Positions 1 through 6,095 of a stretch of 7,099 bases of DNA are shown piece after piece (the stretch's first letter is position 1; each line of letters begins with the position of its first letter). The DNA lies in assembly GCA_900313465.1 (NCBI GenBank), contig OMRU01000059.1, forward strand, positions 1 to 7,099. Reading direction: 5' to 3'. The stretch comes from an uncultured Clostridia bacterium. GTDB taxonomy: Bacteria; Bacillota_I; Bacilli_A; RFN20; CAG-288. A model generated the notes under the pieces. The model saw only the letters and a program-made list of their open reading frames with translations, had not been told where the DNA came from and did not search any database. Both the position numbers and the translations under genes were made by a program.

Positions 1-308
1 CCAAACATGAACCAATAGGATTTGCTTGGATCACTAACGGTATAATCTGAATAGACTTTCTCAGAATAGCGGGTGACATAATACCCTTCTTCCTTGCCGT
101 GGACAGCAAGAAACTCTTCGATGGTATCAAAGCGTTCGATTGGAAAACCGACGGCATAATCCATCTCCGCTCTTCTTAAGTTCTTGTCGGATAATTCAAA
201 GGTCAGTGGACCAATGATGGTAAGCTTAGCATCTAAAGCCATACAGGTGCGGATGATGTTACCCACATTGGCTGGCTTTTCTGGTTGGAATAAGACGATA
301 CGATTCAT
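1..308 (-). CDS. trmL: tRNA (cytidine(34)-2'-O)-methyltransferase TrmL, 5' part (cut by window edge)
   Basis: This is the N-terminal 102 codons of a SpoU/SPOUT-family methyltransferase. TrmL enzymes transfer a methyl group from S-adenosylmethionine to the 2'-O of the wobble base (position 34) in tRNA-Leu isoacceptors. The protein begins MNRIVLFQPEKPANVGNI and continues with IIRTC, matching the family opening (hydrophobic strand, QPE-P-N-GNI-RTC). It then shows the IIGPLTF and LRRAEMDY stretches typical of TrmL. The window ends at WFMFG, just where the family's FGPE cofactor-knot motif starts, so about one third of the protein lies outside. The start ATG (308-306) is only 2 bp past the stop of the preceding broken aminopeptidase gene, and no good Shine-Dalgarno sequence precedes it. 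Translation may therefore depend on ribosomes ending on the upstream frame. Family assignment is confident; the exact methylation target is inferred from the family. Confidence 0.88.
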   Translation of the reverse strand, partial: MNRIVLFQPEKPANVGNIIRTCMALDAKLTIIGPLTFELSDKNLRRAEMDYAVGFPIERFDTIEEFLAVHGKEEGYYVTRYSEKVYSDYTVSDPSKSYWFMF

Positions 309-310
309 AG

Positions 311-1990
311 TTATCTTGTTAAAGGTTCACACTGCTTCTTTAAGTAGCTAAGAAGTTCAGGATCATCGATAAGTGGAGAAAGTTTTTCTTCGACCATCTT
401 GGAATAATCGTTAAACCACTTGATTTCCTTATCGGTAAGCATACTTACATCAATACCGCGTCTATCATAAGGAGCATAGGTGATCGTTTCAAAGCCATAG
501 AAGATGCCATCATCTGTCTCATAGGCAGGAACGACAAGTAAGTCGTTCTCTAAGCGGATACCATGCTTATGAGCCTTATAGACACCTGGTTCGATGGTGA
601 TGATATGACCAGGAGCGAGTTGACCATCATCAAAGACACCTTCACGATGATAATATCTAAAGCCGATTGGGCCTTCATGGACACAAGACATATATCCGAC
701 ACCATGGCCGGTACCACACTTGTAGTCCAAGCCTTCCTTCCACATGATTTCTCTGGCGGTGATATCGAGTTCATGACCAGAGCAACCTTTTTCAAATACG
801 GAAGTTGTTAAGGAGATTTGAGACTTTAAGGTAAGAGTGTAATCGTGTTTGATTTCGTCAGTTCGTCAGTGACGTTTTTGGAAACGATGAAGGTACGAGT
901 GGTATCTGTCGTACCGCCATAATACTGACCACCAGAGTCGACTAACAGCAACTGGTTATCTAAAGTGAGGGTAGCAAACTTTTCTTTGGTGGGAGCATAA
1001 TGCATCATGGCTGCATTGCTATCGACGGCAGCGATGGTGGTAAAAGATAAGTCAAAGCAATCAGGAGAAGATAATCTAGCGGCGTCGATAAATTCGGCGC
1101 AGTTCTGTTCGGTAAGATTACCTTTTTCGATTTCATCATCGACATGCTTCATCAATTTCAAGACGGCCACACCATCGATGGCGTTGACTCTCTTCATGTT
1201 GGCGATTTCTACTTCACCCTTGATGGCTTTCTGCTTGATGGTTGGGTTATTAGCGAAGACCTTCTTCTTTAAAATGGAGCAGATACGAGCGTTGGTAGTG
1301 TTTTTATCCACCAGGGTTGGAACATCCTTCTTTTCCTTTAAGAAGTCATAGAAGCTATCATAGTCATGGACGATGACATCATCATCGAAATTCTCTGGTA
1401 ATTTATCCTTATCGATGAATAAGTGAAGGACACATTCCTCATCGATATATAAGTAGGAATAAAAGACTGGAGTGCATTCGATATCTCTACCGCGATAGCC
1501 TAAGATATAGGCAATATCATCAAGAGTAGTGATGACTAAGGCTTTAGCCCCTTTAGAAAAGGTTTCACTCATGGCCATTTCCACTCTCTGGCATCTCGTG
1601 GTGGATAAAAGGTTAGCAGGAATGCGGAAGATCTTTTCTTTTGGTAAGCTTGGAAGATTCTAATGGATAAAGATTGTTGCTTCTGACAAATTCAGCAAGA
1701 GTTGGAACACCCGCTTTACCAGCATAGACAAGCTGGCAATTGGTGCCCTTTAAATCTTCTTCTGCAGCAGTCCAGTAACGACCATCGGTATAGATATAGC
1801 AACTATCCTGGGTGACAAGAAGAGTGCCATCGTTACCCTTGAAGGCACAGAAATAGAATCTCTCAGCAGTAAAACGCTTAGCGGATTCTTCAGACATGTG
1901 GGGATCCGTGGCAGGGATGATATAGGCTTTGACATCGTCTTGTTTCATCTTGGCTTGTAAAGCCTGAATTCTTTCATCAAAAATATTCAT
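311..1990 (-). pseudogene. Xaa-Pro aminopeptidase (M24B, aminopeptidase P), frameshifted twice
   Basis: An intact relative removes N-terminal residues from peptides with proline in second position, using two metal ions. Here the gene is split over three reading frames. Part one (1990 to about 1661) is a creatinase-type N-terminal domain beginning MNIFDERIQALQ, with ATDPHMSE and YTDGRYW. Part two (about 1659-826) holds the linker and the first half of the pita-bread catalytic domain, including VDSGGQYYGGTTD with both metal-binding Asp. Part three (about 855-311) holds GTGHGVG, VHEGP, TIEPGVY and RLEN, supplying the His and two Glu ligands. An 8-bp tandem duplication at 854-869 causes the second break. 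The first break, near 1655-1675, also seems to lack about 40-50 codons between NLYPL and LPSLPKEK. The region spans 560 codon equivalents against roughly 590-600 for the family. The start ATG (1990) has a GAAGGG ribosome site. Internal GTG 1584 and ATG 745 are unlikely to be real starts. A functional full-length product is unlikely. Confidence 0.87.
854..869 (-). repeat. 8-bp perfect tandem duplication that frameshifts the aminopeptidase gene
   Basis: On the minus strand CTGACGAA occurs twice in direct succession (plus strand 854-861 and 862-869, TTCGTCAG). With both copies the frame runs ...VTDELTKSNT and stops at 826. With one copy removed it reads VTDEIKHDYTLTLKSQ, which joins smoothly to the downstream catalytic half and resembles the expected family sequence. 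The repeat is therefore the direct cause of this break. Confidence 0.9.
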
Positions 1991-2017
1991 GATAATCCCT
2001 TCTTTCTAAGACAGAAT

Positions 2018-3463
2018 TTAGTAGGCTCTGGCAAAATAGATCACAGTATCAGCACCTTCTTCACCAGTGACACTGTCGGTGGACTGGAATGGACGCTGAT
2101 CAAATGGCATGACACGTGGAGTAGCGTTGAGTTCAGCCTTCAACTTGGCTTCAAGTTCGGCTTCATTCTTGGAGCAGACCATCATCTTGGCAAAGCCCTT
2201 GCCAGAGGTGATGACTTCCTTGACTTCCTCATAGTTGTGGCATTCGGTGATGTGATCGTTAAGGAAGGATAAAGCCTTCTGGTACATACCAGATTGGATT
2301 TCTTCAAGTAAGGCAGGGATCGTCTTAGCTAAGTTTTCAATTGGTAAGGTGGCCTTAGAAGAATCGTATCTCTTGGTAAAGGAGACGACACCATTGGCGA
2401 TATCCTTTGGACCGACTTCGATACGAAGCGGGACACCCTTCATTTCATATTGGGCAAACTTCCAGCCTGGAGTCTTATTGGAATCATCTAAGTAGACTCT
2501 GACACCAGCTTCTTTTAACTGGGATTCTAAGTCTCTGGCAACCTTGAGGACATTTGGATCACTATCCATACGGATAGGAACAATGACGGCCTGGATTGGA
2601 GCAACTCTTGGAGGCAAGACAAGACCTTCATCATCGCCATGTACCATAATCAAAGCGCCTAAAAGACGAGTGGAGACACCCCAGGAGATATAGTATGGAT
2701 TATCGAGCTTGTTGTCTCTGCCCTGGAACTTGATGTCATAGGCCTTGGTGAAGCCCTGACCGAGGTAGTGCGAAGTACCGGATTGTAAAGCCTGTCCATC
2801 TGGCATCATCGCTTCGATGGTGTAGGTATCTTCAGCACCAGCAAACTTTTCACTAGATGGCTTAGCACCCATGACAAATGGGATGGCCAAAAGTTCGCTG
2901 CCGATCATGTTATATTCGCGAAGCATGGTGAGAGTGAATTCACGGGCTTCGTTTTCAGTTTCAAATAAGCAATGACCTTCCTGCCAGAGGAATTCAGCAC
3001 CTCTTAAAAAAGGACGGGTGGTCTTTTCCCAACGGACAACAGAGCACCACTGGTTGTATTTGACTGGTAAATCGTTATATGAGTGAACGATGTTCTTGAA
3101 GTGATCGCAGAACATGGTTTCACTAGTTGGACGAACGACCATCGGTTCAGCAAGGTCCTTGTTGCCACCTTTGGTGATGACGGCACATTCTGGAGCAAAG
3201 CCGGCAATGAGGTCGGCTTCTTTCTTTAATAAGGACATTGGAATCAAGGATGGAAGATAGACGTTTCTGACGCCTAAAGCCTTGATGCGCTTGTCAAAAT
3301 AATCTTTAATGCTTTCCCATAAGGCATAACCATCTGGTCTATAGATGATGAAACCTTTGGTGGTGGCATAATCCATCAATTCTGCTTTGACGCAGACGTC
3401 GGTGTACCACTGAGTGAGGTTTTCACTTTTTGGTGTGATACTGGTAACTTTCTTTGAAGACAT
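2018..3463 (-). CDS. proS: Prolyl-tRNA synthetase, archaeal/eukaryote-like type (ProS type 3)
   Basis: Cytoplasmic class II synthetase that charges tRNA-Pro with proline using ATP. At 481 residues it has the length of the archaeal-type form. It goes straight from motif 2 to motif 3 without the roughly 180-residue INS editing domain of the E. coli type. Visible landmarks are RPTSET at 111-116, motif 2 RWEKTTRPFLR at 144-154 followed by EFLWQEGH at 157-164, and motif 3 within STRLLGALIMVHGDDEG and LPPRVAP (264-289). An anticodon-binding domain covers about 291-395. The C-terminal domain ends FARAY, with the family's terminal Tyr. That domain normally carries four zinc-binding Cys; here only Cys430 is seen near the expected places, so zinc is probably not bound. 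AGGAGA (3481-3476) lies 12 nt before the ATG, a long but usable spacing. The gene follows the GGDEF/EAL-like gene by 23 bp and precedes the aminopeptidase by 27 bp, consistent with one transcript. Confidence 0.96.
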   Translation of the reverse strand: MSSKKVTSITPKSENLTQWYTDVCVKAELMDYATTKGFIIYRPDGYALWESIKDYFDKRIKALGVRNVYLPSLIPMSLLKKEADLIAGFAPECAVITKGGNKDLAEPMVVRPTSETMFCDHFKNIVHSYNDLPVKYNQWCSVVRWEKTTRPFLRGAEFLWQEGHCLFETENEAREFTLTMLREYNMIGSELLAIPFVMGAKPSSEKFAGAEDTYTIEAMMPDGQALQSGTSHYLGQGFTKAYDIKFQGRDNKLDNPYYISWGVSTRLLGALIMVHGDDEGLVLPPRVAPIQAVIVPIRMDSDPNVLKVARDLESQLKEAGVRVYLDDSNKTPGWKFAQYEMKGVPLRIEVGPKDIANGVVSFTKRYDSSKATLPIENLAKTIPALLEEIQSGMYQKALSFLNDHITECHNYEEVKEVITSGKGFAKMMVCSKNEAELEAKLKAELNATPRVMPFDQRPFQSTDSVTGEEGADTVIYFARAY

Positions 3464-3475
3464 AGTGTTTGTGTT

Positions 3476-3481
3476 TCTCCT
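3476..3481 (-). promoter_or_regulatory. Ribosome binding site of proS, long spacing
   Basis: AGGAGA on the minus strand lies in the 23-bp gap after the upstream stop codon. The spacer to the proS ATG is 12 nt, longer than the usual 5-9. No closer Shine-Dalgarno sequence or alternative start is seen, and the N-terminal sequence is family-like soon after this Met. Confidence 0.6.
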
Positions 3482-3486
3482 ATAAA

Positions 3487-5340
3487 TTAATTGATATCTA
3501 AGGTAACTTTATTCTGATCATTGGACTCGCTGATGATGGTTCTAGGGATGAGGTTTCTGGTATCAGAGATGACTTCCTCAATCTTGTTAGGATCGATCAA
3601 TTCGACATGGGAAGAGCGTAAGGCAAGCTCATCGCATTGGAAGATGCGACCGCCAAAGTGGGCGCCAAGTTCGATATCGTTAAAGTCTTTCAGACCATAA
3701 TAAACAATCGGAACGCGGTATAAGGAATAACTCGACTGGATGGTTCTCAAGTCGGTTCTGGAACGATTGACATCGTTAGAAAGCGTAGTGAACTTCGGTG
3801 GAACGAAGAAGTAGGAAATGGTGCGAAGAATTCTGGTTCTTAAACCGGATGATGGGTTTTCTATGACGACAGCAATCTGATAGCCTTTCTGGTTGAGATC
3901 ATAGAATTCCTGGGCAATCTGACTTGGATCTTCATTGCTGGTAAGAAGGTCGACTTCATCAATGATGAATATCCATTTGATCATATCGCTAGGATTTTGT
4001 TCTACAGCAGAAGTGAAATACTTGATGGCATCATAAGGAAGACGAATGGCAATGGATAACGGCGTGGTTCTCTTCTTGGTGAAAATCAGACACTTTTCAA
4101 TCAGGCTGTTAAAGAGGTTTTCCAAGACCTGATCCATATCCTTGGCCATGTTGATGACAGTGAAAAAGTCAGAGACGTTGGTACCATAAGGAAGCGTATC
4201 AAGAAGATAGAAGCTATGGCTTCCATCGGTGATATCCAAAGTTGGGGTGAAGTAGGTACGGAAGGTGGCGTTCTTGATGACCATCTTGACTTCTTCACGC
4301 TGTTCGATGGTCTGCTGATAATTCTTGAAGAAGGCTTCATCATAGAATAGGACCTTTTCATCGGATAATCCGTTCATGATGGCATCGGCCATATTGCTGG
4401 TCTGTTTTTTGGCTAAGTTGAAGTCTCTCTGGTAGTAGGTGCCGTTAGAGATACCGATAGCGACATGATATTCATCATCGCTGGTGTTGTGATTCAAGAA
4501 TTGCTGAACGTGGGTTAAAACCGTCTCAGCGGTGTTCATCGCCACGATTTTAGAGATACATGGGTTATCGATCATGATGACTTCCGTCTTGGAAATCTTG
4601 ATGAGTTTTCTATCCTTGGAAAGGAAGCGAGCGAGAACGACAAGGAGCTCTTTGGCAATCTTTTCTAGATTCTGTATCTTCTTGTTGGTCAATTGACTTT
4701 CCTTGCAATAGATGCGGAAGAAATAGGTCGCACCAAGAGAATCTAAGGAAGAGTGATCCATGAAGCGCTGGCATTCCTCAAAATTCTTCAAGAAATACTT
4801 GTGAGGGATTCTATTCTTCATACGAGAGATGGCTCTCATATTGGTCATGTAGGAGTTAGGAAGAAGATGAGAGTTGAAGTGGATGATGTTCTTCTGACGG
4901 TTGACGATGGTCAACTGCAACATGCTGGCAGCTAATTTCTTGAAGGAATTGATCTTGATATCCGCCTGAATATATTCCGGATGTTTTTCGTTGTGCGCGA
5001 TGGCTCTAAGCCAGTCTTCAACTAAATAGGCATCGGTCTTCGAAAACTGGGCATAGAATTCTTCGGCCGTGAATGTCTTGGTATGACTCATATCCATCAT
5101 GTCAAAGAAGTAGAAGGTCTGTTTGGCATAGTCATAGGAATAGACGCGAACATTGAAGTCGGAGTCATCACGAATTCTTTTTAGTTCCCTCTTGCCAGTA
5201 AAGATAAAGGCAAAGATGACACCAAAGATGACAGCCAAAATGAAAACGATGACCCAGGCGATAAAGAAAATCATGGCTCTAGGTCCAAGGGTATGTGTTT
5301 CCGCTAAGGAACTAATATTTAAATTATTAATATTAAGCAT
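3487..5340 (-). CDS. Membrane-anchored protein with degenerate GGDEF and EAL-like domains
   Basis: A 617-residue protein with one clear membrane segment (about residues 22-48) followed by GKRELKR, so the bulk should be cytoplasmic. Residues about 60-165 form an unrecognised, possibly PAS-like module. Residues about 200-340 follow the plan of a GGDEF domain: KLIKISKTEVIMI sits where RxGGDEFaill is expected, with SKTEV replacing GGDEF. HVAIGIS (292-298) and NMADAIMNGLSDEKVLFYD (316-334) match the conserved back end. Residues about 350-590 follow an EAL domain. DTL (381-383) stands for EAL, IIDE (459-462) for the E-TE strand, VI (492-493) for the catalytic DD, SYFFVP for D-iKID, and YYGLKD for EGVE. 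Cyclase and phosphodiesterase activity are therefore unlikely; nucleotide binding or scaffolding is possible. It is the first gene of the leftward block, with a promoter at 5361-5389. The leader before the ATG is very short and lacks a strong ribosome site. The domain assignment is by eye and is inference. Confidence 0.7.
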   Translation of the reverse strand: MLNINNLNISSLAETHTLGPRAMIFFIAWVIVFILAVIFGVIFAFIFTGKRELKRIRDDSDFNVRVYSYDYAKQTFYFFDMMDMSHTKTFTAEEFYAQFSKTDAYLVEDWLRAIAHNEKHPEYIQADIKINSFKKLAASMLQLTIVNRQKNIIHFNSHLLPNSYMTNMRAISRMKNRIPHKYFLKNFEECQRFMDHSSLDSLGATYFFRIYCKESQLTNKKIQNLEKIAKELLVVLARFLSKDRKLIKISKTEVIMIDNPCISKIVAMNTAETVLTHVQQFLNHNTSDDEYHVAIGISNGTYYQRDFNLAKKQTSNMADAIMNGLSDEKVLFYDEAFFKNYQQTIEQREEVKMVIKNATFRTYFTPTLDITDGSHSFYLLDTLPYGTNVSDFFTVINMAKDMDQVLENLFNSLIEKCLIFTKKRTTPLSIAIRLPYDAIKYFTSAVEQNPSDMIKWIFIIDEVDLLTSNEDPSQIAQEFYDLNQKGYQIAVVIENPSSGLRTRILRTISYFFVPPKFTTLSNDVNRSRTDLRTIQSSYSLYRVPIVYYGLKDFNDIELGAHFGGRIFQCDELALRSSHVELIDPNKIEEVISDTRNLIPRTIISESNDQNKVTLDIN

Positions 5341-5360
5341 ATATCTATAGTGACCTAGTT

Positions 5361-5389
5361 ATTATAATCTTTTGATAGGGCATAAGCAA
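5361..5389 (-). promoter_or_regulatory. SigA-type promoter of the leftward block
   Basis: On the minus strand, -35 TTGCTT (5389-5384), a 17-bp spacer and a perfect -10 TATAAT (5366-5361). Transcription would start near 5354, leaving only about 14 nt before the ATG at 5340. The leader is thus very short, and the only purine-rich hint (AGG, about 5357-5355) would be at or outside the transcript end. Confidence 0.72.
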
Positions 5390-5401
5390 TTTTTAAAATA
5401 A

Positions 5402-5430
5402 TTGCACTATTCCTTTTTGGGCTATATAAT
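5402..5430 (+). promoter_or_regulatory. SigA-type promoter of the acyl carrier protein gene
   Basis: -35 TTGCAC (5402-5407), 17-bp spacer, perfect -10 TATAAT (5425-5430). The expected start is near 5437, giving a leader of about 28 nt. Its -35 box lies 12 bp from that of the divergent promoter at 5361-5389, so the two polymerase sites are back to back. Confidence 0.78.
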
Positions 5431-5450
5431 AAACGAAGATTATTTTCTTA

Positions 5451-5455
5451 AGGAG
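5451..5455 (+). promoter_or_regulatory. Ribosome binding site fixing the ACP start
   Basis: AGGAG (within TTAAGGAGAAAA) is followed by 9 nt and the ATG at 5465. It decides the start: the frame stays open upstream to a TTG at 5402, but that codon is inside the -35 box and would not be transcribed. Confidence 0.85.
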
Positions 5456-5464
5456 AAAACAACG

Positions 5465-5707
5465 ATGGATGAAATTTATGTTAAGTTAAAAGATTTATTA
5501 AGTAAGCAGGTTAAGAAGAAATCCTTTGATATCGATTCCCTTACTCCAGAGACAGAATTAAATACTTTAGGTCTCGATTCTTTGGATAAAGCTGAACTGA
5601 TCATCAACATTGAAGATGAGTTCAATCTTCCTGAAGTCTCTCAAGACGAAATGATGGACATTCGTACCATAAAAGACGTCAAAGAGCTTGTCGAAAGAAA
5701 AAGATAA
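5465..5707 (+). CDS. acpP: Acyl carrier protein
   Basis: An 80-residue acidic four-helix protein that carries growing acyl chains on a 4'-phosphopantetheine arm in fatty acid and phospholipid synthesis. The attachment motif is LGLDSLDKAEL, with Ser39 in DSL as the modified residue. It is followed by the family's ELIINIEDEFN recognition helix and a C-terminal helix (IKDVKELVE). Length and DSLD context fit a housekeeping AcpP, although a dedicated carrier such as a DltC-like protein cannot be fully excluded. It has its own promoter and strong ribosome site. No fatty-acid synthesis gene is next to it, so it appears monocistronic. It is divergent from the GGDEF/EAL-like gene and 58 bp upstream of a tRNA pair. 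No strong terminator follows; only a weak AT-rich hairpin is seen, so some readthrough into the tRNAs is possible. Confidence 0.93.
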   Translation: MDEIYVKLKDLLSKQVKKKSFDIDSLTPETELNTLGLDSLDKAELIINIEDEFNLPEVSQDEMMDIRTIKDVKELVERKR

Positions 5708-5726
5708 CAAATTATTTAAAAACTAG

Positions 5727-5755
5727 TTGCAAAGCTTAAACTAATTTGGTATATT
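5727..5755 (+). promoter_or_regulatory. Promoter of the tRNA-Asn/tRNA-Glu unit
   Basis: -35 TTGCAA (5727-5732), 17-bp spacer, -10 TATATT (5750-5755). The predicted start near 5762 is only a few bases before the first nucleotide of tRNA-Asn, as is common for tRNA operons. Confidence 0.65.
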
Positions 5756-5765
5756 TTTATTCGCT

Positions 5766-5841
5766 GCCCACTTAGCTCAGTCGGTAGAGCATTCGGCTGT
5801 TAACCGAAGTGTCATAGGTCCGAGTCCTATAGTGGGCGCCA
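5766..5841 (+). tRNA. tRNA-Asn (GTT anticodon)
   Basis: A full cloverleaf can be drawn. The acceptor stem is GCCCACT/AGTGGGC (5766-5772 with 5831-5837), the D stem GCTC/GAGC, and the anticodon stem TTCGG/CCGAA. The loop CTGTTAA carries GTT at 5799-5801. The T stem is ATAGG/CCTAT, followed by discriminator G (5838) and encoded CCA (5839-5841). The GTT anticodon reads AAC/AAU, and G73 is usual for Asn. The T loop is TCCGAGT, with C at the position normally U/pseudouridine 55. That is a departure from the near-universal TTC, but all stems pair well. Confidence 0.95.
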
Positions 5842-5850
5842 TTATTCCAT

Positions 5851-5926
5851 GGCCTGGTGGAGAAGTGGTTAACTCACATCCCTTTCAAGGATGCATTCAC
5901 GGGTTCAAACCCCGTCCAGGTCACCA
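5851..5926 (+). tRNA. tRNA-Glu (TTC anticodon)
   Basis: The acceptor stem is GGCCTGG/CCAGGTC with one G-U pair (5851-5857 with 5916-5922). A 3-bp D stem GAG/CTC has loop AAGTGGTTAA form, and the anticodon stem is CATCC/GGATG. The loop CTTTCAA carries TTC at 5884-5886. The T stem is ACGGG/CCCGT with the standard loop TTCAAAC, then discriminator A and encoded CCA (5924-5926). It lies 9 bp after tRNA-Asn and is probably processed from the same transcript. Confidence 0.95.
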
Positions 5927-5939
5927 CTATAAAAATCAC

Positions 5940-5966
5940 GAGTACTCAATTGAGTGCTCTTTTTTT
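5940..5966 (+). terminator. Intrinsic terminator of the tRNA unit
   Basis: GAGTACTC (5940-5947), loop AATT, then GAGTGCTC (5952-5959) form an 8-bp stem with one G-T pair. A run of seven T (5960-5966) follows directly. It lies 13 bp after the CCA of tRNA-Glu and separates the tRNAs from the lipoprotein gene. Confidence 0.9.
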
Positions 5967-6036
5967 ATGTTTTTTAGGGATTTTTCCTTCTTTTTCAGAA
6001 ACGAAATAGTTTCCTTGTTTCCTTTTCTTCTTGCGT

Positions 6037-6065
6037 TTGAAAATATCTAGTGATTTGCATACAAT
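6037..6065 (+). promoter_or_regulatory. Promoter of the lipoprotein gene
   Basis: -35 TTGAAA (6037-6042, five of six consensus), 17-bp spacer, -10 TACAAT (6060-6065, five of six). The expected start is near 6072. It follows a pyrimidine-rich stretch (5985-6032) in which I see no gene or other signal. Confidence 0.68.
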
Positions 6066-6095
6066 ACTATTAATAAAAGAACTTGGGGTATTTTT

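Noticed and set aside
311..745. A stand-alone short M24 peptidase starting at ATG 745
   Set aside because: The same frame continues upstream to the 8-bp duplication with family-like sequence, so this is a fragment. It also lacks the two Asp metal ligands.
563..811. Open frame on the plus strand opposite the third aminopeptidase fragment
   Set aside because: Antisense shadow with no ribosome site; the minus strand carries the GTGHGVG, VHEGP and IEPGVY motifs.
1007..1351. Open frame on the plus strand inside the aminopeptidase gene
   Set aside because: It is the antisense shadow of the catalytic half of the gene, which has clear M24 motifs on the minus strand.
3487..5340. GdpP-type c-di-AMP phosphodiesterase (membrane, PAS, degenerate GGDEF, DHH)
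   Set aside because: There is a single membrane segment, and no DHH or DHHA1 motif follows the GGDEF-like part; the C-terminal half follows an EAL plan instead.
5153..5350. Short plus-strand frame opposite the membrane-anchored protein
   Set aside because: It mirrors the membrane segment coding region, and there is no promoter or ribosome site for it.
5402..5464. Upstream extension of the acyl carrier protein from a TTG codon
   Set aside because: The TTG is part of the -35 box, the extra residues do not look like ACP, and AGGAG sits correctly before ATG 5465.
5720..5747. Hairpin after acpP as an intrinsic terminator
   Set aside because: AAACTAGTT can pair with AACTAATTT, but the stem is AT-rich with one mismatch, has no directly following T run, and overlaps the tRNA promoter.
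5832..6050. Open frame of 72 codons on the plus strand
   Set aside because: It runs through the end of tRNA-Asn, all of tRNA-Glu and the terminator, has no ribosome site and resembles no protein.
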